From assembly GCA_036272055.1 (NCBI GenBank), contig DATAZL010000047.1, positions 1 to 64,000 of the forward strand: a DNA stretch of 64,000 nucleotides, given 5' to 3'. The DNA is from DASZVB01 sp036272055 (GTDB lineage: Bacteria; Myxococcota_A; Polyangia; Polyangiales; Polyangiaceae). Under the pieces are notes generated by a model that was not told the origin of the DNA, made no database searches, and saw nothing but the letters and a program-made list of their open reading frames with translations. Shown in pieces: positions 8,681 through 17,382 of the stretch (its first letter is position 1; each line of letters begins with the position of its first letter). The translations under genes were made by a program, and so were the position numbers.

Positions 8681-9949
8681 ATGCGCTTCCCGATCGCCCT
8701 CACGCTCCTGCTGTCGATCGTCACCTCCGCGCCGTCGAGTCGCGCCGAGGCGGTGTCGCTGATGGACACCGTGCGGCTCGCGCTCGCGCGGAACGAGCGC
8801 AGCAAGATCGCGGCGCTCCAGGTCGTCACGGCAGAGGCGAACGTGCACCGCGCGCGCGCCGGCTTTCTTCCGACCGTCTCGCTCGGTGCGTCCGAGGCAC
8901 TCAGACCCATCGACGCCGCGAACGACAAGAAGTGGACGGCCGCCAACGGCACTCTCACGCTGAATCAACCGATCGTCAGCGTGACGACGTTCCCGCTCTA
9001 CGCGAGCGCCAAGCACAGCTACGAGGCCACGCGATACAACGAGATCGATCAGCGCCGGCAGCTCGCTTCCGACGCGGCGCGCTCGTTCTTCGCGGTCGTC
9101 ACCCAGCAGCGCATCCTCATCGCGGCGAAGAGCCGCCTCGACCGCGCCGATGCGACGTTCAAGGACACCCAGGCGCGCGCGCAGGCCGGCCTCGTCAGCT
9201 CGAACGACGTGACCCGCTCCGCCGTGGACCGCGCGTCGGCGACGCAGAGCCTCGCCACCGCGCAGAGCGCGCTCGAGCGCTCGCGCCTCGACCTCGGTTA
9301 CATGCTGGACCTCGAGATCGGCGCCGACCTCGACTCACCCGACGCCACTCTCGCGCCGTTCGCGCTCGACGTCGGGACGCTCCTGAAGATCGCCGTCTCC
9401 CAGAGGCCGGATCTCCTCGCCGCGGTCCGCTCGACGATGGCCGCGTCGGCGTCCGCAGACGAACCGGGCCTGCGCCTCGTGCCGACCGTGAACGCCTCGG
9501 CTCAGGGTCGCGTCTCGGATCAGCAGATCGCGCAGAATCGCTACATCGATTCCACCGTCACGTTCAACCTGAACTGGGCGATCTGGGACGCCGGCGTGCG
9601 CGACGCCGACTACGACTCGCGCCATGCCGCGCTGTCCACCGCGCAGCTCCAGCAGCGCGCGCTGGTCCGCCGCGTCCAGGCCGACGTCCGGTCGGCCGTG
9701 TCGGAGCTCGTGGCCGCGCGCGCCGCCCTCGACGCCGCGAAAGATGGGCTCGATCAGTCCGAAAAGAGCGTCGAGGAGACGAACGTTCTCTACAAGCAGG
9801 GCCTCGCGAAGGCGATCGAGCTCGTCGATTCCAATGCGTCGCGGTTCGACGCGGAGGTTACCCTGGCCGCAGCGCAGCTCGACGTGCGACGCTCGGAGCT
9901 CGACCTGCGCGACGCCCTAGGACTCTTTCCCGTGGATGGAGTGAAGTGA
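8681..9949 (+). CDS. TolC-family outer membrane efflux channel
   Basis: A 422-residue outer-membrane efflux protein with an N-terminal signal peptide (about residues 1-22, ALTLLLSIVTSAPSSRA). Two OEP-type repeats of long, Ala-rich, coiled helices follow, for example LALARNERSKIAALQ and the second-repeat start LKIAVSQRPDLLAAVRS. NLNWAIWDAG and SEKSVEETNVLYKQGLAK are family-like strands and helices. It would form the trimeric channel of a tripartite pump. It is the first gene of an efflux operon: the adaptor gene starts inside its stop codon (GTGA), and the RND pump gene follows in the same way. The ATG at 8681 is the only start giving a signal peptide. Confidence 0.93.
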   Translation: MRFPIALTLLLSIVTSAPSSRAEAVSLMDTVRLALARNERSKIAALQVVTAEANVHRARAGFLPTVSLGASEALRPIDAANDKKWTAANGTLTLNQPIVSVTTFPLYASAKHSYEATRYNEIDQRRQLASDAARSFFAVVTQQRILIAAKSRLDRADATFKDTQARAQAGLVSSNDVTRSAVDRASATQSLATAQSALERSRLDLGYMLDLEIGADLDSPDATLAPFALDVGTLLKIAVSQRPDLLAAVRSTMAASASADEPGLRLVPTVNASAQGRVSDQQIAQNRYIDSTVTFNLNWAIWDAGVRDADYDSRHAALSTAQLQQRALVRRVQADVRSAVSELVAARAALDAAKDGLDQSEKSVEETNVLYKQGLAKAIELVDSNASRFDAEVTLAAAQLDVRRSELDLRDALGLFPVDGVK

Positions 9950-11205
9950 ATCCCAAAGGCCTGAGGCTCTTCCTCGTATTTGTCGCGATCACGTCGCTCC
10001 CCGCCTGCGGGAAGAAGGCGGAACCGACGGCCATCTCGAAGCGCGGCTTGAAGCCCGTCGCGTTCCCGGTGGAAACGCTCAAGGTCGATGCCAAGCCGCA
10101 CGAGCTTCTCGTCACCGCGCCGGGATACGTGGACGCCTTCGAGCACGTCCAGGTCACGGCCCGCGTCGCCGGCGTGGTCGACAAGGTGACGTTCACCGAG
10201 GGCCAGGAGGTGAAGCAGGGTGCGTCCCTCGCGCTCATCGACAGCCGTCGCTACGCACTCGCCGTGAGCTCGGCCCGCGCCGCCCTCGAGAAGGCAAAGG
10301 CCACCTCCGCCGACTCGGAGACGAGCCTGAAGCGTCGTCAGGACGCCGTCGCGACGAACCCCGGCCTCATCCCCGGTGAAGAGATGGCGACGTACGAGAC
10401 GCATCTCCAGACCGCCAACGCCGACGTGAACTCCGCGAACGAGGCCCTGAAGCTCGCACAGCTCAACATGGACGATTCCACGGTGAAGGCCGCCAGTGGC
10501 GGCATCATCCAGACGCGCACCGTCCAGACCGGGCAGTACGTCAACGCCGGTACCGTCATCGCGACGCTCCTTCGCAGCGACCCGATGCTCCTCCGCTTCA
10601 ACGTGACCACGGCGGAGGCGCCGCGCCTCAAGGTCGGCATGGACGCGCCCTTCACGCTGAAGGAGAGCCACGACACGTACACCGCGAAGATCACGCTCGT
10701 CGGCGGCGCCGCAGATCCGGACTCGCGCCTCGTGCCGATCACCGGTGAGGTCGTGGCCGATCACAAGTTCTGGCTCCGTCCCGGCACGTTCGCCGAGGTG
10801 CACATCGTCCTGACGTCGCAGCGTCAGTACCCGATGATCCCCGAGATGTCGGCGCGTCCGAGCGACCGCGGCTTTCTCGCCTACGTCGTGAACGGCGACA
10901 CCGTGAGCGAGCGCAAGCTCGAGCTCGGCCTTCACACGACCGACGGCTTCGTCGAGGCGAAGTCCGGCGTGAACGCCGGTGACCTCATCGTGACGAAGGG
11001 TATCGAGGCGCTGTCCGACGGCGCGAAGGTGCGCCTCGGTGGCGTGCCGAACACCGGCGGCGCGCCGGCCGGGTCCGCATCGGCGGCGTGGGGCGCGGCG
11101 GCACCCGCCGGCTCGGGCGCGCACGACGGCACGAAGCACCGCAAGCCGGGCGCGGCAGCGAGCGGCACGCCGCCGAGCGGCGCGGCCTCGGTGGCGTCGC
11201 CGTGA
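9946..11205 (+). CDS. RND efflux periplasmic adaptor, lipoprotein
   Basis: A 419-residue membrane-fusion (periplasmic adaptor) protein, probably started by the GTG at 9946. GGAG lies 4 bases upstream and the start overlaps the tolC stop. The N-terminus LFLVFVAITSLPACGKK carries a lipobox (LPAC), so it should be a lipid-anchored adaptor. The rest has the usual order: lipoyl half-motif with VQVTARVAGVVDKVTF and EGQEVKQGASLALID, an alpha-helical hairpin (about 110-190), then KAASGGIIQTRTVQTGQYV, and a beta-barrel domain. The last 50 residues are Ala/Gly/Pro-rich and low-complexity, which is longer than usual. It should bridge the RND pump and the TolC-like channel encoded on either side. The pump's substrate is unknown. 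Confidence 0.93.
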   Translation: MNPKGLRLFLVFVAITSLPACGKKAEPTAISKRGLKPVAFPVETLKVDAKPHELLVTAPGYVDAFEHVQVTARVAGVVDKVTFTEGQEVKQGASLALIDSRRYALAVSSARAALEKAKATSADSETSLKRRQDAVATNPGLIPGEEMATYETHLQTANADVNSANEALKLAQLNMDDSTVKAASGGIIQTRTVQTGQYVNAGTVIATLLRSDPMLLRFNVTTAEAPRLKVGMDAPFTLKESHDTYTAKITLVGGAADPDSRLVPITGEVVADHKFWLRPGTFAEVHIVLTSQRQYPMIPEMSARPSDRGFLAYVVNGDTVSERKLELGLHTTDGFVEAKSGVNAGDLIVTKGIEALSDGAKVRLGGVPNTGGAPAGSASAAWGAAAPAGSGAHDGTKHRKPGAAASGTPPSGAASVASP

Positions 11206-14200
11206 ACTTCACCGAAGTCTGTATCCGCCGTCCGGTCCTCGCCTGGATGCTCATGGCGGCGACGATCCTGTTCGGGATCGTGTCCGCGCTGCGCATCGGC
11301 GTGAGTCAGATGCCCGACGTCGATTCCCCGAACGTCACCGTGAGCCTCGGCTGGCCGGGCGCCGCGCCGGAAGAGATCGAGCACGGCCTCGTCGAGCCGC
11401 TCGAGGAGTCGCTCGCGCAGGTCGAAGGGATCCAGCGCATCGAGGCGAAGGCGAGCCTCGGGAGCGCGCGTCTCACCGCGATCTTCGACCTGAGCCGGAA
11501 CATCGATCTGGCGCTCCAGGACGTGCAGGCGAAGGTCGCGCAGGCCCAGCGCTCGCTGCCGAAGGACGTCCAGCAGCCGACCGTCTCGAAGAGTAACCCC
11601 GACGACTCGCCGCTCCTCACCGTCGGCGTGCGCGGGCCGTTCTCGCGTCAGATGCTCGCCGACGTCGCGCGCTACCAGGTGCAGCAGAAGCTACAGACGC
11701 TGGCGGGCGTCGGCCAGATCACGACGAGCGGTTACGTCGATCGACAGATCCGTCTCTGGGTCGACGCGCAGAAGCTCGTCGAGCGTGGCGTCACCGTCTC
11801 GGACATCACCGGCGCGCTCGCGAAGCAGCACGTCGTCGTGCCGGGCGGCCAGCTCCAGACCCCGGGGCGCGACGTCACCGTCCAGGTGATGGGCGAGGCC
11901 CCGGATCTCGACACGCTGAAGCACATCGTCGTCAGCGAGAAGGCGGACGCGCCGATCTACCTCCAGGACGTCGCCCTCGTCGAGGACGGCTTCGCCGATA
12001 TCCGCACCATCGCGCGCATCGACGGCGAGCCGCTCCAGGCGCTCAGCGTCCTGAAGCAGCGCGGCGCGAACGCGGTCTCCGTCGCGACGCTCGTGAAGGC
12101 CGCCGTCGAGGAGGTCAAGACGACGCTCCCCGCCGGCATGGAGGTCGACGTCCTCTACGACGCGACGACGTTCATCAAGGAGTCCGTCCACGAGATCGAG
12201 ACGGAGCTCGTGCTCGCCGTCTTCCTGACGTCGCTCGTCTGCTATCTGTTCCTCGGGTCGTTCTCCGCGACGATCAACGTGCTCCTCGCGATCCCGATGT
12301 CGCTCATGGGCACCATCGCCGTCATCTGGGCGGTAGGGTTCACGCTGAACACGTTCACCCTGCTCGGGCTGTCGCTCGCCATCGGCCTCGTCGTCGACGA
12401 CGCGGTCATGGTCATGGAGAACATTTACCGGCACGGCGAGATGGGGAAGGACGGCTTCACCGCTGCCCGCGAGGGCACTGGGGAGATCACCTTCGCGGCG
12501 CTCGCGGCCACCGCGGCCGTCATCGCCATCTTCATGCCGGTCGTGTTCATGTCCGGCGTCGTCGGGAAGTACTTCTTCCAGTTCGGCGTCACCCTGTCCG
12601 TCGCGGTGGCGATCTCTTACGTCGAGGCCGTCACTCTCGCGCCGGCCCGCTGCGCGCGCCTGCTGTCACACGGCCACGCCTCCGAGACGAAGCTGTCGCG
12701 CGCCGTCGATCGAGCGTTCAAGCGGCTCTCCGCGTGGTACGGCCGCGTGCTCGCCACGGCGCTCCGGCATCCGTGGAAGGTGCTCGCGGTCTCGACGGTC
12801 ATCATGTGCGCGTCCTTCGGCGTGGGCATGCTCCTGCCGAGCGAGTTCACGCCGGCGCAGGATCAGTCGAACTTCGGCGTTCGCATCACCGCGCCGCTCG
12901 GCAGCGACGTCGACGAGGCCGACGACTACGCGAAGAAGGTCGAGAAGGTGCTCGACCAGCGCTCCGAGGTCGCGAGCGTCATCTCCAACGTGAGCCCCGG
13001 TTCGGCGAGCCTCACCGTGAACATGGTGCCGCCGAGCGAGCGCACCATGACGCAGCAGGAGTTCGCCGCGGATCTGCGCAAGAAGCTCCAGTTTGCCGGC
13101 GCGCGCATCTCCATCTCCGACCCGTCGCAGCAGGGCATCGGCTCGTCGAAGGGCTCGCCGATCCAGGTCTCGGTGCGAGGCCCGGACTGGACGACGCTGG
13201 TCCAGCAAGCGCTCCGCGTCCGTGACGAGCTCGCGGCGAGCGGCGTGGCGACCGACGTCGACACCGATTACCAGGTCGGCCTGCCCGAGGTGCTCATCAC
13301 GCCGGACCGCGCGCGCACGGCGGACCTCGGCGTGAGCATCCAGGACCTCGCCACGACGATCAACGCCCTCGTCGGCGGCACGACGGTCGGCAAATATTCG
13401 TCGAGCGGGCGCCGTCTCGACGTCAATCTACGCATGCTCCTCGGAGAACGGCTCCGTCAGGAGGACATCGGGCAGATCTACGTGCGCAGCGGCACCGGCA
13501 AGATGGTCCCCATCTCGTCGATGACCGACGTCACGCAGCAACCGGTGCTCCAGGCGATCAACCACATCGATCGCGAGCGCGCGATCACCGTGACCGGCAA
13601 CGTCGCGCCCGGCCACTCGCAGAACGAGGCGCTGACCTTCGTCCAGAGCCGTGCGGCGGAGTTCCCGATCGGTTATCACGCGATCCTCGGTGGCCAGAGC
13701 AGCGATTTTCAGGACTCGATCAAGAGCCTCCTCTTCGCGCTCATGTTCGGCATCGCCGTCGCGTACATGGTGCTCGCCGCGCAGTTCGATTCGTTCATGC
13801 ATCCGGTGACGGTGCTCACGGTGCTGCCGCTCTCGGTCGCCGGCGCGTTCCTCGGCCTGTTCGTCGGCCAGAAGTCGCTGAGCATCTACAGCATGATCGG
13901 CATCTTGCTCCTCATGGGTATCACCAAGAAGAACTCGATCATCCTGGTCGACTACGCCAACTCCGCCGCCGAGCGCGGCCTGAGCGCGATGGACGCGATG
14001 CTCGAGGCGGGTCCCACGCGGCTCCGTCCAATTCTCATGACGACGGTCGCGACGATGATGGCCGCCGTCCCGTCGGCCCTCGGTCTCGGCGCGGGCGCCG
14101 AGACACGTGGCCCCATGGCGATCGCCGTCCTCGGCGGCCTGACCCTCTCGACGGCGCTGAGCCTGCTCGTCGTGCCCTCCTTCTACGTCATCGCGTCACG

Positions 14201-14267
14201 CCTCCGCGAGCGTCTCTTCCACAAGAAAGCCCACGTCGCCGCCACGCCGACGCAGGCCCACGGCTGA
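11202..14267 (+). CDS. RND efflux transporter, HAE1-like
   Basis: A 1021-residue RND-superfamily inner-membrane transporter, normal length for hydrophobe/amphiphile pumps. The GTG at 11202 overlaps the adaptor stop (GTGA). It gives the conserved N-terminus FTEVCIRRPVLAWMLMAAT. The proton-relay segment of TM4, GLSLAIGLVVDDAVMVMENI, with its two aspartates, is intact near residue 400. Two periplasmic loops and 12 helices are evident, and the C-terminal half repeats the pattern (MGITKKNSIILVDYA). With the preceding channel and adaptor it forms a complete tripartite pump. Drug, dye, lipid or pigment export are all possible. No regulator is next to the operon. Confidence 0.95.
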   Translation: MNFTEVCIRRPVLAWMLMAATILFGIVSALRIGVSQMPDVDSPNVTVSLGWPGAAPEEIEHGLVEPLEESLAQVEGIQRIEAKASLGSARLTAIFDLSRNIDLALQDVQAKVAQAQRSLPKDVQQPTVSKSNPDDSPLLTVGVRGPFSRQMLADVARYQVQQKLQTLAGVGQITTSGYVDRQIRLWVDAQKLVERGVTVSDITGALAKQHVVVPGGQLQTPGRDVTVQVMGEAPDLDTLKHIVVSEKADAPIYLQDVALVEDGFADIRTIARIDGEPLQALSVLKQRGANAVSVATLVKAAVEEVKTTLPAGMEVDVLYDATTFIKESVHEIETELVLAVFLTSLVCYLFLGSFSATINVLLAIPMSLMGTIAVIWAVGFTLNTFTLLGLSLAIGLVVDDAVMVMENIYRHGEMGKDGFTAAREGTGEITFAALAATAAVIAIFMPVVFMSGVVGKYFFQFGVTLSVAVAISYVEAVTLAPARCARLLSHGHASETKLSRAVDRAFKRLSAWYGRVLATALRHPWKVLAVSTVIMCASFGVGMLLPSEFTPAQDQSNFGVRITAPLGSDVDEADDYAKKVEKVLDQRSEVASVISNVSPGSASLTVNMVPPSERTMTQQEFAADLRKKLQFAGARISISDPSQQGIGSSKGSPIQVSVRGPDWTTLVQQALRVRDELAASGVATDVDTDYQVGLPEVLITPDRARTADLGVSIQDLATTINALVGGTTVGKYSSSGRRLDVNLRMLLGERLRQEDIGQIYVRSGTGKMVPISSMTDVTQQPVLQAINHIDRERAITVTGNVAPGHSQNEALTFVQSRAAEFPIGYHAILGGQSSDFQDSIKSLLFALMFGIAVAYMVLAAQFDSFMHPVTVLTVLPLSVAGAFLGLFVGQKSLSIYSMIGILLLMGITKKNSIILVDYANSAAERGLSAMDAMLEAGPTRLRPILMTTVATMMAAVPSALGLGAGAETRGPMAIAVLGGLTLSTALSLLVVPSFYVIASRLRERLFHKKAHVAATPTQAHG

Positions 14268-14313
14268 CGTCGCGCCGTCGCGAGTGCGCAGGTCGTCGCG
14301 GACGCATCGCGCC

Positions 14314-14652
14314 TCAGCGATGGATCGTCGGAAGGACGTCGATCGGAGCGGGCTCCGTCTTCACCGACGCGGCCTGACCGCGCAGGGGCGCCAGCACCGC
14401 ATACGCGATGACGATCATGGCGAGCATGAGGGCGCTCGTGACGAGAAACGTCAGGGTCGGGGGCTGCTTCGCGGTGCTCCACTCGTCGGCGTAGAACTTC
14501 CCGCCGCTCCGCTCGCGGAGCTTCTTCTGTACGCCGGCGAGGACGTCGACCGTCGCGGGCTCCTCGCGGAGCGCGCCGCGGAGCAGGTTCCGCACGTCGG
14601 CGTCGCCGTCCGGATCGGACAGCCGCGGGAGCGAATCGCGGTCTTCGGTCAT
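14314..14652 (-). CDS. Putative membrane anti-sigma factor
   Basis: A 112-residue protein with one transmembrane helix (about 69-90, TLTFLVTSALMLAMIVIAYAV), a charged cytoplasmic N-terminus of about 65 residues and a short outer tail. Its ATG at 14652 overlaps the TGA of the upstream ECF sigma gene (ATGA), the classic arrangement of a sigma/anti-sigma pair. I see no zinc-binding HxxxCxxC motif, so it is not a ZAS-type anti-sigma. No family is recognised. The role is inferred from topology and coupling only. Confidence 0.6.
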   Translation of the reverse strand: MTEDRDSLPRLSDPDGDADVRNLLRGALREEPATVDVLAGVQKKLRERSGGKFYADEWSTAKQPPTLTFLVTSALMLAMIVIAYAVLAPLRGQAASVKTEPAPIDVLPTIHR

Positions 14653-15254
14653 CGAATCTTCTCTCCGAGCAGTCGTTCCACCTTCTCTTTGAGCGTCGAT
14701 CGGGCTCTGTGCAAGCGGCTCTTCACCGTTCCCTCGGCGAGACCGGTGATTTCCCCGATCTCGTCGTAAGAAAGATCCTCGACGTCGCGGAGCACTAGCA
14801 CCTCGCGGAAATCCGCGTCGAGCTCGAGGATGCAGCGCCGTACGATCGACTCCACCTGATACCCCTGCACCATCTGATCCGGCCCGGACACGTCGGAGAG
14901 GGTCACGCCCTTCGCCTCGGCCAGTGGCGCGCGCTCGGCGAGCGCGTCGAGCTCGTCTTCTGCACCGGCGTGGCGTCGCGAGAGGTACTTGCCGCGGTTC
15001 TTGCAGAGATTGACGGCGACCCGATAGACCCAGGTTCCGAGCTTCGCGTCGCCGCGGAACTGGTGCACCGACTTGAAGACCTGGACGAACACTTCCTGTG
15101 CCATGTCCTCGGCTTCTTCCTTGCGGCCGAGCATGCGCAGCATGAGCCGGTACACGCGGTCGCCGTAGAGCTCGACCAGCTCGTTGAACGCCCGCTCGTC
15201 ACGCGCGACGAGTCGGTCGATGAATCGCTGCTCGTCGGGATCGGGTTCGGACAC
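14649..15254 (-). CDS. ECF RNA polymerase sigma factor (RpoE-like)
   Basis: A 201-residue extracytoplasmic-function sigma factor. Region 2 is at about residues 20-95 (AFNELVELYGDRVYRLMLRMLG, then AEDMAQEVFVQVF and LGTWVYRVAVNLCKN). Region 4 is at about 140-195 (ELDADFREVLVLRDVEDLSYDEIGEIT and EGTVKSRLHRAR). The linker is longer than average. The start is a GTG at 15254, and I found no better in-frame start. Translation is coupled to the following membrane protein, its likely anti-sigma partner. A dyad (GTTACC-N11-GGTAAC) sits immediately upstream and could control expression. The stimulus is not evident from the sequence. Confidence 0.92.
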   Translation of the reverse strand: MSEPDPDEQRFIDRLVARDERAFNELVELYGDRVYRLMLRMLGRKEEAEDMAQEVFVQVFKSVHQFRGDAKLGTWVYRVAVNLCKNRGKYLSRRHAGAEDELDALAERAPLAEAKGVTLSDVSGPDQMVQGYQVESIVRRCILELDADFREVLVLRDVEDLSYDEIGEITGLAEGTVKSRLHRARSTLKEKVERLLGEKIR

Positions 15255-15256
15255 GT

Positions 15257-15279
15257 GTTACCGACGCAAGCAAGGTAAC
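15257..15279. promoter_or_regulatory. Dyad directly upstream of ECF sigma gene
   Basis: GTTACC at 15257-15262 and GGTAAC at 15274-15279 form a perfect 6-bp dyad with an 11-base spacer, starting 2 bases upstream of the sigma GTG. It could be an operator or a leader hairpin close to the start codon. No Shine-Dalgarno sequence is visible there. Confidence 0.4.
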
Positions 15280-15384
15280 CCGGAAACGCGCCGGGGTGAC
15301 TCTTTCGACACCGCTCCGCGCCCGAGGTTCCGTCCCGCCGACCCGGCGGACGAAACGACGCAAAGCGCCGCGTTTCGGCCTATC

Positions 15385-16500
15385 TCACCCCAGCATACGT
15401 TTACGTAGCTCGACCCGTTCGAGATACGTCTTTCGCACGAGCTCCATGTCCCGGATGAAGTGCTCGACCTGGTTCGGGAGCAATGCCTGCGGGCCGTCGC
15501 AGAGCGCCTCGGCGGGGTTCGGGTGCATATCGGCGAGGACGGCGTTCGCGCCGGCGATCACGCCTTGCGCCGCGACCTGGTGAATGTCCTCGAGCCCGTC
15601 GGGGCCGACGAAGCGCTTGCCGACGGAGTGCGACGGATCGACGCACACCGGGAGCCGCGTCAGGCGCCGCACGACGGGCACGTGACTGAAGTCGACGAAG
15701 TTCCGGTGCGGATCGCCGAGGTTCGTCTTCATCCCTCGGAGACAGAAGACGATGCGGTGATTGCCGCTCGACGCGATGTACTCGCAGGCGTTGAGCGACT
15801 CGTCGAGAGTGATGCCCATGCCGCGCTTGTAGAGCACCGGCAAGCGTCCCTGCTGTCCGACGGCCTTGAGCAGCTCGAAATTCTGTGCGTTGCGAGTGCC
15901 GATCTGCAGCATCACGCCCGTCGCGTTGCCGCTCGCCTCCAGCGCTTCGAGGATCTCCACGACGTGGGACTCGTGCGTCACCTCCATCGCGATGACGCGG
16001 ATGCCGTACTTGCCGGCGAGCTCGAAGACGTACGGCAAGCACGCCTTGCCGTACCCCTGAAAGTCGTAGGGGCTCGTGCGCGGCTTGTACGCGCCGGCGC
16101 GCGTCGTCGTGATGCCGAGCTCCTTCAAGACGCGGAACGTGCCGTCGACACTCTCGCGGCTGTCGACCGCGCAGAGTCCCGGCATCAGGTGGAACGTGTC
16201 CTGACCGAACTGCACGCCGTTGTAGATGAAGCCGACCTCGACGGCCTCGCCCTCGTGACGACCGATCGCACGGTACTTCGCGCGCACGCGGATCACGCGC
16301 TCCACGCCGGTCATCTCCTCGAACGGCTCCTTCGGAACCGTCGCGGTCGAACCGAGCAGGTACACCTCGGTCAGGCTGCGCGTCGCGCCTTCGATCGTGC
16401 GCACCTGCGTGTCCACTCCCGGGTACCTGCTCGCGGCACGCACGACCTCGGCGACGGCGTCGGAACCCGGCGTCACATCGCCTCGCATCACGATGATCAT
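15385..16500 (-). CDS. aroF: 3-deoxy-7-phosphoheptulonate synthase
   Basis: DAHP synthase of 371 residues. It condenses phosphoenolpyruvate and erythrose 4-phosphate in the first step of the shikimate pathway. It is the type I-beta (AroA-beta/KDPS-like) class. Residues 1-~75 form the short ferredoxin-like regulatory domain known from Thermotoga (MIIVMRGDVTPG). The barrel follows with AGAYKPRTSPYDFQGYG, VMLQIGTRNAQNFELL, VLYKRGMGITLDE, VFCLRGMK and CVDPSHSVGKR. The metal-binding residues of that class (Cys, His, Glu, Asp) are consistent with what is visible. The ATG at 16500 is convincing. It is divergent from the Nudix gene with about 200 bases between. Confidence 0.95.
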   Translation of the reverse strand: MIIVMRGDVTPGSDAVAEVVRAASRYPGVDTQVRTIEGATRSLTEVYLLGSTATVPKEPFEEMTGVERVIRVRAKYRAIGRHEGEAVEVGFIYNGVQFGQDTFHLMPGLCAVDSRESVDGTFRVLKELGITTTRAGAYKPRTSPYDFQGYGKACLPYVFELAGKYGIRVIAMEVTHESHVVEILEALEASGNATGVMLQIGTRNAQNFELLKAVGQQGRLPVLYKRGMGITLDESLNACEYIASSGNHRIVFCLRGMKTNLGDPHRNFVDFSHVPVVRRLTRLPVCVDPSHSVGKRFVGPDGLEDIHQVAAQGVIAGANAVLADMHPNPAEALCDGPQALLPNQVEHFIRDMELVRKTYLERVELRKRMLG

Positions 16501-16706
16501 GGGCCGAACGGTAGCACCGCCGTCCGACCTTTCGCGGTCGGCACACGCTTCCGGTGTATCGGGTTGCTCACGAAACGCCGCCGAATTCCGGTGTCCGATG
16601 GATTCGTCCGAACCGCCGTTTCGGTTCCGGGCCTGCGGGACGAATCGTTGATCGTCCGTATACGGTTGCTGTCACCGAGCGAAAGCCAGGGTACCGTGAT
16701 GGTCAG

Positions 16707-17198
16707 ATGGCGGTGTACGAAGCTTCGCGCCGGAACCCGACGGTCGTCGACCGCGGGTTTCAGCTTGCGTACGTGTGCGCGTATCGACTGATGCGCACTT
16801 ACTGGAAGGTGAGCCACCCGAACACGCACGGCGCGCTCGTCACCCTGTGGAACAACGGGGAAGTCCTGCTCGTGCGCAACTCGTACGTGCCGTACTACAG
16901 CGCGCCCGGTGGCTACGTGCGCACCGGCGAAGCAAGCCGCGACGCCGCGATCCGCGAGCTCAGGGAAGAGATCGGCGTCATTGCCAATCCCGACCAGCTC
17001 TCCCTCGTCTACGACGGGGTCAAGGACTGGGAAGGCAAGAAAGACCACGTCGAGATCTTCACGCTCGACGTCGCCGACCGCCCGCGCATCGACGTCGACA
17101 ACCGTGAAGTCATCGAAGCATCGTGGTTCACCAAAGAGCGCGCCTTCGCGCTGAACCTCTTCCCCCCGCTACGCGAAGCCATAGCCGCCCGCGGCTAA
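16707..17198 (+). CDS. Nudix hydrolase
   Basis: A 163-residue Nudix hydrolase. The full Nudix box is present around residues 68-90: G-x5-E-x7-REL-x-EE-x-G, read as GGYVRTGEASRDAAI then RELREEIGV. These enzymes hydrolyse a nucleoside diphosphate linked to another moiety, and the specific substrate cannot be predicted. I chose the ATG at 16707 (MAVYEASRRN). The frame is open further upstream to 16554, but that stretch is Arg/Pro-rich and not family-like. The gene ends 184 bases before the convergent PP2C gene, with a strong palindrome between them. Confidence 0.88.
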   Translation: MAVYEASRRNPTVVDRGFQLAYVCAYRLMRTYWKVSHPNTHGALVTLWNNGEVLLVRNSYVPYYSAPGGYVRTGEASRDAAIRELREEIGVIANPDQLSLVYDGVKDWEGKKDHVEIFTLDVADRPRIDVDNREVIEASWFTKERAFALNLFPPLREAIAARG

Positions 17199-17257
17199 CC
17201 GAGCTGGGCGCGCGGCTCGCGTCGGCACGCCCGCCCGTTTCACGTACCCACTTCCAC

Positions 17258-17302
17258 GGAAAAGTTTGCGATGTACCTCGTAGGTACATCGAAATTCTTG
17301 CG
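17258..17302. terminator. Strong hairpin between convergent genes (palindrome copy 1)
   Basis: CGATGTACCT (17269-17278) and AGGTACATCG (17282-17291) form a perfect 10-bp stem with a 3-base loop, flanked by A-rich and T-rich sides (GGAAAAGTTTG and AAATTCTTG). Its place between the converging Nudix and PP2C genes suggests a bidirectional terminator. The same core, including the flank GGAAAAGTTTGCGATGTAC, recurs in reverse orientation at 32201-32247. Confidence 0.7.
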
Positions 17303-17382
17303 AGCGAAGGCCGCTAAATCGGCAGAGCGACGACGGCACGACGAACGACGGAACGGGTGCGGCGCCGTCACCGGCGCGATCC

